This document shows, one piece after another, positions 17,281 through 26,222 of a stretch of 64,000 bases of DNA. The stretch's first letter is position 1; every line of letters begins with the position of its first letter. The DNA lies in contig NZ_FNKZ01000003.1 in assembly GCF_900104255.1 (NCBI RefSeq), positions 265,841-329,840 on the forward strand, in the 5' to 3' direction. The DNA comes from Pseudoxanthomonas sp. CF385 (lineage in GTDB: Bacteria > Pseudomonadota > Gammaproteobacteria > Xanthomonadales > Xanthomonadaceae). The notes below the pieces were generated by a model. It saw nothing but the letters and a program-made list of their open reading frames with translations, searched no databases and was not told the origin of the DNA. The translations under genes were made by a program, and so were the position numbers.

Positions 17281-18929
17281 GCAACACCCCGAAGAAAACC
17301 ACGCTGGGCAAGCTGTCCCTGAAGCGTGAGAGCGCGCCGGTCGAAGCGGCACGCCTGGAAGAGCGCCTGCACAAGGTGCTGGCGCAGGCCGGGCTCGGCT
17401 CGCGCCGTGCGCTGGAACAGCGCATCGCCGATGGCCTGATCAAGGTCAATGGCGAAACCGCGCAGACCGGCCTGTCGATCAAGGCCGGCGACAAGATCGA
17501 GCTCGACGGCAAGACCTTCGTCGCCAGCGCGTTGACCGAACCGGCCCGCGTGCTGATCTACAACAAGCCGGAAGGCGAAGTCACCACCCGCGAAGATCCC
17601 GAAGGCCGTCCGACGATCTTCGAAGCGCTGCCCGCGCTGAAGGGCGCGCGCTGGATCGCGATCGGCCGCCTGGACATCAACACCACCGGCCTGCTGGTAT
17701 TGACCACCGACGGCGAACTCGCCAACGCGATGATGCACCCGTCGTACGAAGTCGAGCGCGAGTACGTGGTGCGCGTGCGCGCGCCGGAAGGCCAGGAAAG
17801 CGTGCCGGACAACGTCGTCGACCGCCTGCGCCGCGGCGTGGCGCTGGACGACGGCCCGGCCAAGTTCGACGAGATCGAGCGCATCGGCGGCACCGACTCG
17901 CACGACTGGTTCCGCGTGGTCGTCAAGGAAGGCCGCAACCGCGAAGTGCGTCGCCTGTGGGAATCGCAGGGCTGCCAGGTCAGCCGCCTGAAGCGGGTGC
18001 GCTACGGCAAAGTCAGCCTGCCGCAGCCGCTGCTGCGCGGCCAGTCGCAGGAACTGGCCGACGCGCAGGTCGAGGCGCTGCGCAAGGATCTGGGTCTGGA
18101 AGACGGCGCGCCCGCCGCGCTCACGCTGCAGCCGGTCATCGGCCAGCGCAAGGCCTCCAAGTCCACCGTTCACCTGGGCGGCGGCCGCAGCGGCAGCGCC
18201 TACGTCAACGGCCACAACACGGCCGATGAAGGCCGCGAACTGCGCCGCTTCGATCACGTCCGCGAAGACCGCGGCCGCGGTCGCGGCAAGAAGCCGCACG
18301 GCGGCCTGACCGTCAGCGGCGAACAAGCGGCCAAGCAATCGCAGAAGCCGTTCAAGCAGCGCACGCCGAAGGGCCCGAAGCCGCTGCCGGATGGCAATCC
18401 CGCCGCGTTCCGTAGCTGGTACGTGCCGGACGGCGTGGACACCGGTCCTGCCGGTCATCGCAATGCCGGTCCCGGTGGTCCGAAGAAGCCCTACGGCGGC
18501 AAGCCCGGCGGGCGCCCCGGCGCGGGCGGCAAGCCCGGGAGTGCGGGCAAGCGCGGCCCCGGCGCAGGTGCCGGCGGCTTCGGTGGCGATCGCTTCGGCA
18601 ACGACCGCGGCGGTGGCTTCGCCGCGGAGCGCGGCCCGCGGGGTGCGCAGGGCGCGGGTGCGGGTGCGGGCAAGCCGCAGCGCGCGGCGCGCCCGTACGG
18701 CCACCCCGGCAATGCGCCGAGCTTCCCCTCGGATCACGCGAATCCCGGCTTCAACCCCTACGGCCAGCAGCCCCGCGGTCCGCGTCCGCAGGGTCGTCCT
18801 GGTGGCGGCGGCAATCGGCCGCAGCATGCCGGGCCGCGTCCCGGTGGACGTCCTGCCGGCGGCCGCGGCCCGGGCGGACGCCCCGGTGGCGGAGGCCAGC
18901 GCGGTCCGCGCGGTGGCGGCCACGGTTGA
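17277..18929 (+). CDS. rluB: 23S rRNA pseudouridine synthase RluB with long basic Gly-rich tail
   Basis: This is 550 residues. An S4 RNA-binding domain (RLHKVLAQAGLGSRRALEQRI) is at ~residues 28-75. The RsuA/RluB catalytic domain follows, with the aspartate motif GRLDINTTGLLVLTTDG at ~residues 125-141. The enzyme part ends near residue 285. The remaining ~265 residues are Gly/Arg/Pro/Lys-rich (GGRPGAGGKPG, RPGGGGNRP), a disordered nucleic-acid-binding-like extension typical of Xanthomonads. It modifies U2605 in the large-subunit rRNA (E. coli numbering). It overlaps scpB by four bases and is followed by a clear terminator. Confidence 0.94.
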   Translation: MSNTPKKTTLGKLSLKRESAPVEAARLEERLHKVLAQAGLGSRRALEQRIADGLIKVNGETAQTGLSIKAGDKIELDGKTFVASALTEPARVLIYNKPEGEVTTREDPEGRPTIFEALPALKGARWIAIGRLDINTTGLLVLTTDGELANAMMHPSYEVEREYVVRVRAPEGQESVPDNVVDRLRRGVALDDGPAKFDEIERIGGTDSHDWFRVVVKEGRNREVRRLWESQGCQVSRLKRVRYGKVSLPQPLLRGQSQELADAQVEALRKDLGLEDGAPAALTLQPVIGQRKASKSTVHLGGGRSGSAYVNGHNTADEGRELRRFDHVREDRGRGRGKKPHGGLTVSGEQAAKQSQKPFKQRTPKGPKPLPDGNPAAFRSWYVPDGVDTGPAGHRNAGPGGPKKPYGGKPGGRPGAGGKPGSAGKRGPGAGAGGFGGDRFGNDRGGGFAAERGPRGAQGAGAGAGKPQRAARPYGHPGNAPSFPSDHANPGFNPYGQQPRGPRPQGRPGGGGNRPQHAGPRPGGRPAGGRGPGGRPGGGGQRGPRGGGHG

Positions 18930-18937
18930 GTGAAGCG

Positions 18938-18967
18938 AAGGCGCCCTCCGGGGCGCCTTTCTTCTTG
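18938..18967 (+). terminator. Rho-independent terminator of scpA-scpB-rluB
   Basis: A 9-bp stem AAGGCGCCC/GGGCGCCTT with a TCCG loop is followed by TCTTCTT. Confidence 0.85.
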
Positions 18968-19063
18968 CAGGCAGGGTGAGCCCGCTGGCTTCACCGTCGC
19001 TTCATGGCGACTCCGCACCTGCGCGGCACGTTGGACGCCCAAGGAAAACGGGCGTCCGCCTAC

Positions 19064-20194
19064 ATGCAGGAAACGACTTACGACGTCATCGTGGTGGGCG
19101 CCGGCTTCGCCGGTGTCGCCTGTGCGCAGGCGCTCGCACGGCACGGCGCACGCGTCTGCGTGATCGACCGCAAGCGCGACCTGGGCGAACGCCTCCACAC
19201 GACCGGCATTCTCGTCGCCGAAGCCCTGCATCATCCCTGCCTCGCCGGACTGCCCGCCGCGCTCGTGCGCGCCGTGCCGCATGCGCGGCTGTACGCGCCC
19301 AGCCTCAGGAGCGTGCTGCTCGCCGCACCGGGCTACCGTTTCTACACCACGGACACACCCGCCCTGATGCGTTGGCTTGGCGAAGGCCTCGTGCAGCGCG
19401 GCATCGCACTGCGCCTGGGTACCCCGTTCCGCGATGGGGTGCGCGAAGGCGCGCACTGGCGGTTGCCGGGCATCGGTCGGACGCGCTGGCTGGTCGGCGC
19501 GGATGGCGCCAAGTCGCGAGTGGCTGCGCGCTTGGGATTGGGACAGGTGGACCGCTGGCTGCAGGGCGTCGAACACGAATTCGATGGCGTGGCCCTGCGC
19601 GAGCCGGATGCCCTGCACTGCTTCATCAGCAAGCGGTACGCGCCGGGTTACATCGGTTGGGTGGCGCAGACCCCGACCGGTGTGCAGGCCGGACTGGCGC
19701 GCCGGCATCTGCCCGGCTCGACCGCCGTGCCCGACATCGACGGCTTCCTCCGCCATACCGCCGCCATGACCGGACTCCCGGCATCGCGGCGTCCGGACAG
19801 CATCCGCGCCGGCCTGATCCCCTGCGGCGGACCGGTCCATCTCCGGCAGCGGGGCCGCGTCCTGCTCGCCGGCGATGCGGCGGGCATGGTGTCGCCGGTC
19901 ACCGCCGGCGGCATCCACGCCGGGCTGCGCCATGGCAGCGCGGTGGGCGAGGCCATGGCGCGCCGCCTGCAGCACCCCGGCGAGGGCGATGTCCACGTCG
20001 CGACGGATGCCGTGCCGGCCTTCCGGACCAAGCGCGCGCTGCGCTGGGCCTTCGACCACGCGCAGTTCGATGCGCCATTCGACCTGGCGCTGAGGACGCC
20101 CTTCATGCGGCGCCTCGCCGAGCAGCTGTACTTCCACCAGCGCGGCCATGGGGTTCCGGAGCCGGACACGGGCGTTCCCGTGCAGCACGATTGA
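19064..20194 (+). CDS. FAD-dependent oxidoreductase, geranylgeranyl-reductase-like
   Basis: From ATG 19064 this is 376 residues beginning MQETTYDVIVVGAGFAG, with the dinucleotide-binding GxGxxG at the very N-terminus. An in-frame ATG at 19004 is possible but has no ribosome site; AAGGAAA lies upstream of 19064 at long spacing. Other family features are DGAKSRVAARLG at mid-protein and the second FAD motif GRVLLAGDAAGMVSPVTAGGIHAGL at ~residues 265-290. This pattern fits the geranylgeranyl reductase / lipid-reducing flavoprotein group. The substrate cannot be told from sequence. The ferredoxin-NADP reductase gene follows 68 bases downstream and could supply electrons. Confidence 0.78.
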   Translation: MQETTYDVIVVGAGFAGVACAQALARHGARVCVIDRKRDLGERLHTTGILVAEALHHPCLAGLPAALVRAVPHARLYAPSLRSVLLAAPGYRFYTTDTPALMRWLGEGLVQRGIALRLGTPFRDGVREGAHWRLPGIGRTRWLVGADGAKSRVAARLGLGQVDRWLQGVEHEFDGVALREPDALHCFISKRYAPGYIGWVAQTPTGVQAGLARRHLPGSTAVPDIDGFLRHTAAMTGLPASRRPDSIRAGLIPCGGPVHLRQRGRVLLAGDAAGMVSPVTAGGIHAGLRHGSAVGEAMARRLQHPGEGDVHVATDAVPAFRTKRALRWAFDHAQFDAPFDLALRTPFMRRLAEQLYFHQRGHGVPEPDTGVPVQHD

Positions 20195-20262
20195 GTTCGA
20201 TCAAGGCCGGCGTGGCGTCGTCGGCTACAATAGGCCGTTGATTCGATAGCCAAGACCCCCAC

Positions 20263-21042
20263 ATGTCCTCCGCGTTCGGCACCGAAACGGTGCTCGATGT
20301 CCGTCACTGGACGGACGCCTACTTCAGCTTCACCACCACCCGCGACGACGGCTTCCGCTTCGAGAACGGCCAGTTCGTGATGATCGGCCTGGAAGTGGAC
20401 GGCAAGCCGCTGCTGCGCGCCTATTCGATCGCCAGCGCCAACTGGGAAGAGCAGCTCGAGTTCTTCAGCATCAAGGTGGCCAACGGCCCGCTGACCTCGC
20501 GCCTGCAGCACATCAAACCCGGCGACCGCGTGCTGATCGGGCGCAAGCCCACCGGCACCCTGTTGATCAGCGACCTGCACCCCGGCCGCCACCTGTACCT
20601 GCTGGGTACCGGCACGGGCCTGGCGCCCTGGCTGTCGGTGATCAAGGACCCGGAAACCTACGAGCGCTTCGACAAGGTGATCCTGACCCATGGCGTGCGC
20701 AGCGTGGACGACCTCGCCTATCGCGACTATTTCGAGAAGGAACTGCCGCAGCATGAGTTCCTCGGCGAGACCATCCGCGAGAAGCTGCTGTACTACCCCG
20801 CCGTGACCCGCGAGGATTTCCCGAACCGCGGGCGCCTGACCGACCTGATGGCCAGCGGCGAGATGATGGAGACGTTGGGTATCGAGGCGCTGGACGCGGA
20901 ACACGACCGCGCCATGATCTGCGGCAGTCCGCAGATGCTGGCCGACTTCCGGACACTGCTCGATGGCCGCGGTTTCACGGCCGCGCCGCGCATCGGCACG
21001 GCGGGACAGTACGTGTTCGAACGCGCCTTCGTGGAGAAGTAG
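20263..21042 (+). CDS. fpr: Ferredoxin-NADP(+) reductase
   Basis: This is 259 residues, the standard bacterial Fpr length. The FAD-binding block RAYSIASANWEEQLEFFSIKV is at ~residues 49-69. The NADP-binding glycine block YLLGTGTGLAPWLSVIKDP is at ~110-128, and MICGSPQML is near residue 220. The C-terminus FERAFVEK is typical of the subclass. It passes electrons between NADPH and ferredoxin or flavodoxin, often in oxidative stress. A TACAAT -10-like element lies at 20226-20231, so it may have its own promoter. Confidence 0.95.
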   Translation: MSSAFGTETVLDVRHWTDAYFSFTTTRDDGFRFENGQFVMIGLEVDGKPLLRAYSIASANWEEQLEFFSIKVANGPLTSRLQHIKPGDRVLIGRKPTGTLLISDLHPGRHLYLLGTGTGLAPWLSVIKDPETYERFDKVILTHGVRSVDDLAYRDYFEKELPQHEFLGETIREKLLYYPAVTREDFPNRGRLTDLMASGEMMETLGIEALDAEHDRAMICGSPQMLADFRTLLDGRGFTAAPRIGTAGQYVFERAFVEK

Positions 21043-21115
21043 GTCCCGGCCCCGGCGAGACCGCCACCGGACCGCGCAACAGGTGCTACCCTCGCCCCAA
21101 CGTCCTGGGGAGGAC

Positions 21116-21658
21116 ATGCGCATGATGCATCGCCTGTGGCTGGCAGCCCTGCTGGCCGTGAGTAGCTGTGCCCACGCCGCCGAATCGGTGCCGCAGCCCG
21201 GGATAGGCGAAACGCCACCCCCGATAGGCCTGAAGGATCGCGGCGGCAACGTCGTCGACCTCGGCGCCCTGCAGGGCAAGCTGGTGGTGGTGACGTTCTG
21301 GGCGTCGTGGTGCGGACCCTGTCGCCGCGAACTGCCGATGCTGGCCAAGGTGCAGGAGATCGTGGGTCGCGAGCACCTGGAAGTCATCGCGATCAACTTC
21401 AAGGAGCCACGGCGCGATTTCAACGCCGTCCTGCGCGCCAACAAGGATCAGCACCTCACCTTCGTGCACGACGAGCGGGGCGTGGTCAGCGATCGCTATG
21501 GCGTCACCGCCCTGCCCAACATGTTCATCATCGGCCAGGACGGCGTGATCGTGCAGAGGCATCGCGGCTATTCGGAGAATGTCCTGCAGTCCTTCATGCA
21601 GGAACTGCTCGAGCTGTTGCCGGAAGAAGCGCTGCAACGCGAAGTCCAGGCACCGTGA
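21116..21658 (+). CDS. TlpA/ResA-like periplasmic thioredoxin
   Basis: This is 180 residues from ATG 21116; in-frame ATGs at 21122 and 21125 have better spacing from the GGGGAGG ribosome site and are equally possible. The signal peptide ends ...SSCAHAA. The redoxin domain has the active-site WCGPC with cysteines at ~66 and 69 (VVVTFWASWCGPCRRE). The cis-proline region is GVTALPNMFIIGQDG. It probably reduces periplasmic disulfides or apo-cytochromes; no partner is nearby. Its stop overlaps the next gene's GTG start as GTGA. Confidence 0.9.
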   Translation: MRMMHRLWLAALLAVSSCAHAAESVPQPGIGETPPPIGLKDRGGNVVDLGALQGKLVVVTFWASWCGPCRRELPMLAKVQEIVGREHLEVIAINFKEPRRDFNAVLRANKDQHLTFVHDERGVVSDRYGVTALPNMFIIGQDGVIVQRHRGYSENVLQSFMQELLELLPEEALQREVQAP

Positions 21659-22437
21659 CGCCTTCCCGTCCAGGCGCAGGCCTGCTTCTCCTGCTGTTCG
21701 TCGCCACGGCCATGCTCGGTGCCTGCCTGCCGGGAGGCGGGGATGCGCGCGCGCCGATACCGCAGGCGCTGGTGCCCGCCGACGGACCGGCCAGCCGCCT
21801 GGTCGTGGTGCTGCCCGGCCGCGGTGACGACATTGCCGCCTTGCGTGCCAGCGGCATCGCGCCTGCGGTGCAGGCCGCATGGCCGGACGCGGACGTGATG
21901 CTGACGGGCCTCGGATTCGCGTACTACATGCAGGGCCGCGCGCCGCAACGCCTGCACCAGGAAGTGATCGGGCCGGCCCGCCAGCGCGGCTACCGCGAGG
22001 TCTGGCTGGTGGGCGCCTCCATGGGCGGGATGGGCAGCCTGATGTACGACCGCGCCTACCCCGGTGAGGCGGACGGGCTGATCCTGCTGGCGCCGTATCT
22101 GGGAAAGCGGTCGCTCATCGATGAGATCCGCGCTGCCGGCCTGGCGCGGTGGCAGCCCGGGCCCGCACCCGCCGAAGTGGACGCCGACAACTACCAGCGC
22201 GAGCTCTGGCGCCACCTTCAGTCATGGCAGCACGACGCAGGACGTACGGGTAGCGTGTGGCTGGGCTATGGCGCACAGGACCGACTCGCGGGCGCCATGC
22301 CGCCGCTGGCGGAGCTGCTGCCGGAAGACCACGTGGTCGTGGTGGAAGGAGGCCACGCATGGAAGGTGTGGTCGCCCCTGACGCAACGCATGCTCGCTGC
22401 GGCGGGTCCTGCGCGATTGGATCAGCGCTCGCCGTAG
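21655..22437 (+). CDS. Alpha/beta-hydrolase-like lipoprotein
   Basis: This is 260 residues starting at GTG 21655, coupled to the stop of the thioredoxin gene by a GTGA overlap. The N-terminal hydrophobic segment ends in lipobox LGAC (~residues 21-24). The body has an alpha/beta-hydrolase layout: LVVVLPGRGDDIAAL (oxyanion strand), nucleophile elbow GASMGGMG with Ser near residue 125, LLAPYLG, and a late histidine block VVVEGGHAWKVW. An esterase or lipase-like role in the envelope is plausible; the substrate is unknown. The 3' end overlaps the convergent gene at 22422-22829 by 16 bases. Confidence 0.82.
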   Translation: MTPSRPGAGLLLLLFVATAMLGACLPGGGDARAPIPQALVPADGPASRLVVVLPGRGDDIAALRASGIAPAVQAAWPDADVMLTGLGFAYYMQGRAPQRLHQEVIGPARQRGYREVWLVGASMGGMGSLMYDRAYPGEADGLILLAPYLGKRSLIDEIRAAGLARWQPGPAPAEVDADNYQRELWRHLQSWQHDAGRTGSVWLGYGAQDRLAGAMPPLAELLPEDHVVVVEGGHAWKVWSPLTQRMLAAAGPARLDQRSP

Positions 22438-22829
22438 CGCAACCACAGGGCCGCCGCTGTTTCATCGGCGAAGACCCGGGCGTCGAATCCGTGTTCGTTG
22501 GCCAACAGCCCGGCGAATTCCACCTGAGGCAGTTGCTCGGCATGGCGCTCGACGTAAGCGATGCGCACCGCCTCCATCCCCTGCCCCTGCATCGCCTGGA
22601 TGAATTCCAGCAACTGTCCCGGCGGTGGCGGTTCGCCATCCATGTCGTCGACGACCAGCAGCGCCTTCGGGCGCGACCGGCGCACCTCTTCGGCGATCGT
22701 GCGCCAGTACGCCAGCGTCGTGTCCAGCGATCCGTTGACGCCCGTCGCCCAGGCGCGCAGCCCGTAGTCCGTCGTGGCGAACTCGATATGGAACAACGGA
22801 CCGTCGGCCGCGCCGGGCACCGGTTTCAC
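22422..22829 (-). CDS. Hypothetical protein, small alpha/beta, coupled to glutathione peroxidase
   Basis: This is 135 residues, starting at GTG 22829, which overlaps the stop of the glutathione peroxidase gene as GTGA. I do not recognise the family. The alternation of strands and helices (PLFHIEFATTDYGLRAWATG, PKALLVVDDMDGE, MEAVRIAYVERH, FDARVFADETAAALWL) suggests a small Rossmann-like or STAS-like fold. There is no signal peptide, so it is probably cytoplasmic. The reading frame is real by codon position and coupling, but no function can be given. Confidence 0.7.
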   Translation of the reverse strand: MKPVPGAADGPLFHIEFATTDYGLRAWATGVNGSLDTTLAYWRTIAEEVRRSRPKALLVVDDMDGEPPPPGQLLEFIQAMQGQGMEAVRIAYVERHAEQLPQVEFAGLLANEHGFDARVFADETAAALWLRYGER

Positions 22830-23308
22830 GCGAGCGCGCTGCGGACGTCGCCCGCGAGGGATTCCGGCGTATCGGTAGGGGCGTAGCGCTTGAGCACCCG
22901 GCCATCGCGACCGACCAGGAACTTGCTGAAGTTCCACTTGATCGCACTGATGCCCAGCAGCCCGCTCTTCTCCTGCTTCAGCCATTTCCACAACGGATGC
23001 GCGGCATCGCCGTTCACGTCGACCTTGGCGAACATCGGGAACGTCACGTCGTAGTTGAGCGAGCAGAAACTGCGGATTTCGGCTTCGTCGCCCGGCTCCT
23101 GGTGGCCGAACTGGTCGCAGGGGAAGCCCAGCACCACCAGCCCCTGCGGGCCGAACTCGCGCCACAGGGCTTCCAGTCCGGTGTACTGCGGGGTGAAGCC
23201 ACACTTGGACGCGACGTTGACGATCAGCAACGCCTTGCCCTGGTACTCCGAGAGCGACCGCTCGCGGCCGTCGATGTCCTGGGCGGAAAAGTCGTAGGCA
23301 GTGGTCAT
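22826..23308 (-). CDS. Glutathione peroxidase (thiol peroxidase family)
   Basis: This is 160 residues. The peroxidatic cysteine is at ~36 (NVASKCGFTPQY), glutamine at ~66-70 (GFPCDQFGHQEPG), and the Trp/Asn pair at ~125-126 (WNFSKFLVG), so the catalytic tetrad is intact, with Cys rather than selenocysteine. It reduces hydroperoxides, usually with thioredoxin in bacteria. The downstream hypothetical gene is translationally coupled. Confidence 0.94.
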   Translation of the reverse strand: MTTAYDFSAQDIDGRERSLSEYQGKALLIVNVASKCGFTPQYTGLEALWREFGPQGLVVLGFPCDQFGHQEPGDEAEIRSFCSLNYDVTFPMFAKVDVNGDAAHPLWKWLKQEKSGLLGISAIKWNFSKFLVGRDGRVLKRYAPTDTPESLAGDVRSALA

Positions 23309-23424
23309 GCGGGCTCTCCGGGAAAGGCGCTATCAGACACCGCCCGCGCGTGCAGGGCAAGGCACCGTGCAACGCGCCCGATGATCGGCTACCGTGGCCG
23401 CGCCACGGATCCAGGACGCTGCCC

Positions 23425-24024
23425 ATGCAAGAAGCCGCCGATCCCGCCAGCCACGCCAATCTCTATATCCATGTCCGAATCCTGATGGGCATGGTCGTCG
23501 GCCTGGGCCTCACGCACCTGCTGCGCCACGTGGCGCGCCTGGTGGAACGGCCGAACGCGCACCGCATCTACGGCGTGCACCTGGTCTGGGCCGCCTTCAT
23601 GTTCGTCTACCTGCTGCATTTCTGGTGGTGGGAATTCAGCCTGTCCCGCCAGGCGCACTGGAATTTCAGCCTTTACCTCTACATCACGCTGTATGCGCTG
23701 CTGCTGTACCTGCTGTGCGCCCTGGTATTCCCGGAATCGCTGCCGGAAGGCGGCGGCTACCGCGAGTACTACTACGGGCGCCGGCGGTGGTTCTTCGGCC
23801 TGTTGGCCCTGATGTTCGTCGTCGACGCAGGCGACACCCTGATCAAGGGCACCGCCTATGCGCAGCAGTTAGGTACCGAGTACTGGGTCCGCAACGGGGC
23901 CTATGTGGCCGGCAGCCTGGTGGCGGCCACGACGCGGAACCCCCGCTTCCATGGCGCGTTCGCCGTGGTCGCGCTGCTGTACGAACTGGGCTGGATCTGG
24001 CGCCGCTACGAGATCCTGATGTAG
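23425..24024 (+). CDS. Hypothetical integral membrane protein
   Basis: This is 199 residues from ATG 23425. An upstream in-frame start at 23350 would add a non-hydrophobic, Arg-rich stretch and is less likely. There are about five to six hydrophobic helices (RILMGMVVGLGLTHLLRH, LVWAAFMFVYLLHFWWW, LYLYITLYALLLYLLCALVF, FFGLLALMFVVDAG, FAVVALLYELGWIW). It contains many aromatics and a YYYGRRR cytoplasmic loop. I do not recognise a named family. It stands alone between divergent and convergent neighbours. Confidence 0.75.
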   Translation: MQEAADPASHANLYIHVRILMGMVVGLGLTHLLRHVARLVERPNAHRIYGVHLVWAAFMFVYLLHFWWWEFSLSRQAHWNFSLYLYITLYALLLYLLCALVFPESLPEGGGYREYYYGRRRWFFGLLALMFVVDAGDTLIKGTAYAQQLGTEYWVRNGAYVAGSLVAATTRNPRFHGAFAVVALLYELGWIWRRYEILM

Positions 24025-24046
24025 CGCTCCGCTCCGGCCCGGGCGC

Positions 24047-26080
24047 TCACCGCACGGGCTGCAGCTTCACCGGCGTGGTGAAGGGGCCGATGCCCAGTGC
24101 CTCGTGGATCTCCGCCGGGTAGTACGCCTGCCCGCCCTTGATCACCAGCGCCAGCTTGCGCACGTCGGCGATGTCCGTCGTCGGGTCGCCATCCACCAGC
24201 ACCAGGTCCGCGCGCTTGCCGGGCGTGATGGAGCCCGCCTCCTCCAGCGTGCGCGAGTACTTGGCGCCGTTCCAGGTCGCCACCTGCAGCACCTGCGCGG
24301 GCGTCAGGCCGGCCTGCACGTACAGTTCCAGTTCTCGCTGGAGGGTGAAGCCGGGCAGTTCGTCGGTCCCCGCGACGATCGGCACGCCGGCCCGGTACAT
24401 GCGCCCCGTGAATTCCACCAGCTTGTCGAAGCTGCGCTTGTAGCGCGCACCGGTCTCGTCGTCCTTGATGTCCATCTCCGCCGCACGCCGGCCGCGCTGC
24501 ACGTCCGGCGGCAGGTGGTCGGCGATATCCGCCACGATCGGCGACAGCTGTCCTTCGCGCTGGTGGAAGAATTCGAACGTCGCCAGCGTGGGATCGATCA
24601 CGATCTGCTTCTTCGCCAGTTCCGCGATGAAGTCCTGCACCGGCTTGCTGTCGAGGTCCAGGCCATCGGTCTTCTCCGCGACCAGGTAGAAGCGCGCCAG
24701 CGTGCGCGTGTCGGTCTCGGGGGTGACGAAGAAGTTCAGCAGCAGCTGGTTGATGTGCTGGATCTCGTCATAGCCCTGTTCCACCACGTCCTGCGCGCGC
24801 AGGAAGGCGGGCACGTGGCCGCTGACCCGCAGGCCGCGCTGGTGCGCGTACGCGGTGGTGTCGCGCAGGATCGCCTTCGGGAACGAGTTGTAGATCTTGA
24901 TCTGCGGGTAACCGTGGTCGGCATACCAGTCGATGGCCCGCTTCGCGCCGGCCAGGTCCTTCACCACGAACCCGTTGCGCGCGGAGTGCTCGCCTTCCCC
25001 TTCGATGAACCCTGCCGGGATGATCCGGGGAAGCAGCAGGGAGCCGTCCTTCTCCTGCCCGATCAGTTCCTGCAGGGTCCCGTTGTCGTTGCCCATGTCC
25101 CGCACGCTGGTGACGCCCGCCGCGATCTGGAGCCCGCCATCCCAGCCACCGACGTGCGCATGCATGTCGAAGAGCCCCGGCAGCAGCACGCGGTTGCCCG
25201 CGTCCACCACCGCGTCGGCGGCGACCTTCGACCCGCCCACGGGCGACACCGACAGGATCCTGCCGTCGCGCACGACCACGTCCGACGCCGCGCCCAGCAC
25301 CGCCCGCTCGCTGTCGAAGACCCGCGCGTTGCGGATCAGCGTGGTGCCCGGCAACGGATGCGCCAGGCGTTGCTGCATCGCCACCAGCGCCTCGCGTTCG
25401 GCGGTCTTCTGGCGTGTTTCCAGCGCGTTGGCGCTGCCCTGCCAACCGTCTTCGATCAGCTGGAGGAAGCCCGGATAGATGAAGGCGAACATGCGCGGTT
25501 CGGCGTCGCGCGTCACCCACACGAACGACGGCGTGAAGCCGATGCCGGTCAACGCCAGCAGGTCGACCGTGCGCGACTGCGCACCGCTGCGGATGTCCAT
25601 CGATGCGAGCTTGCGTTGCGTCAGCGTGCCGCTCGGCACCAGCGGCAACCGGCCGTCCGGGCGCTTGGCCAGCGCCGCCAGTGCGACGGACGTCGTGGCC
25701 GGCGTACCGCCGAGAGGCGTGTACAGCGCCGTACCGGTGAAGGCATGCGTGCCGCTGTCGGACGTGCTCTTCCACTGGCCGCGATCGCCGTCACGGCTGA
25801 ACGTCTCGTCCACCGGCGCGCCGAAGGTCGAGACTCCCTTCACCTGGTAACGCTGGAAGGTGCCGTCCGCGCCGAGCCGGTACTCCTCCTTCAGCTCCGG
25901 CCCGCGGCCGTTGTCCTTGAAGATGAAGTCCACCCGGGTGACGCCGTCATCGCCGGTGGTGACCGTCTGTTCGCCCGCCTTTTTTCCGCCATCCACCAGC
26001 GCGACGTACTTGAGGGTCTCGGCGGCCATCGCCGAAGGCGCCAGCAGCAGCGCGCAGCAGAAAGCAAGGACAGGCTTCAC
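24047..26080 (-). CDS. Secreted amidohydrolase-family protein
   Basis: From GTG 26080 this is 677 residues. CGGAGAG lies at good spacing upstream; an ATG five codons earlier lacks it. The signal peptide ends ...LLLAPSAMA. The N-terminal ~200 residues are a beta-rich, non-catalytic region. The metal-dependent amidohydrolase barrel begins near residue 245, with DMHAHVGG (HxH), a later histidine in EIQHINQ, and the metal aspartate in AGTDELPG. The C-terminal strand ADLVLVDGDPTTDI closes the composite beta-sandwich. It resembles imidazolonepropionase/prolidase-like periplasmic peptidases of Xanthomonads. The substrate is unknown. Confidence 0.88.
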   Translation of the reverse strand: MKPVLAFCCALLLAPSAMAAETLKYVALVDGGKKAGEQTVTTGDDGVTRVDFIFKDNGRGPELKEEYRLGADGTFQRYQVKGVSTFGAPVDETFSRDGDRGQWKSTSDSGTHAFTGTALYTPLGGTPATTSVALAALAKRPDGRLPLVPSGTLTQRKLASMDIRSGAQSRTVDLLALTGIGFTPSFVWVTRDAEPRMFAFIYPGFLQLIEDGWQGSANALETRQKTAEREALVAMQQRLAHPLPGTTLIRNARVFDSERAVLGAASDVVVRDGRILSVSPVGGSKVAADAVVDAGNRVLLPGLFDMHAHVGGWDGGLQIAAGVTSVRDMGNDNGTLQELIGQEKDGSLLLPRIIPAGFIEGEGEHSARNGFVVKDLAGAKRAIDWYADHGYPQIKIYNSFPKAILRDTTAYAHQRGLRVSGHVPAFLRAQDVVEQGYDEIQHINQLLLNFFVTPETDTRTLARFYLVAEKTDGLDLDSKPVQDFIAELAKKQIVIDPTLATFEFFHQREGQLSPIVADIADHLPPDVQRGRRAAEMDIKDDETGARYKRSFDKLVEFTGRMYRAGVPIVAGTDELPGFTLQRELELYVQAGLTPAQVLQVATWNGAKYSRTLEEAGSITPGKRADLVLVDGDPTTDIADVRKLALVIKGGQAYYPAEIHEALGIGPFTTPVKLQPVR

Positions 26081-26222
26081 GGGACTCTCCGACAAGGGGC
26101 GCTCGAGGCATTCTGCCGCAGATTGACGGGCTTTCCGGGGGCATGCCCATGCCTTTCGTCATGGGTCCGGCCCCACCCCCTGGGTTACCCTTGGATGTCT
26201 ACCCGTCAGGATGTCGTGCTAC

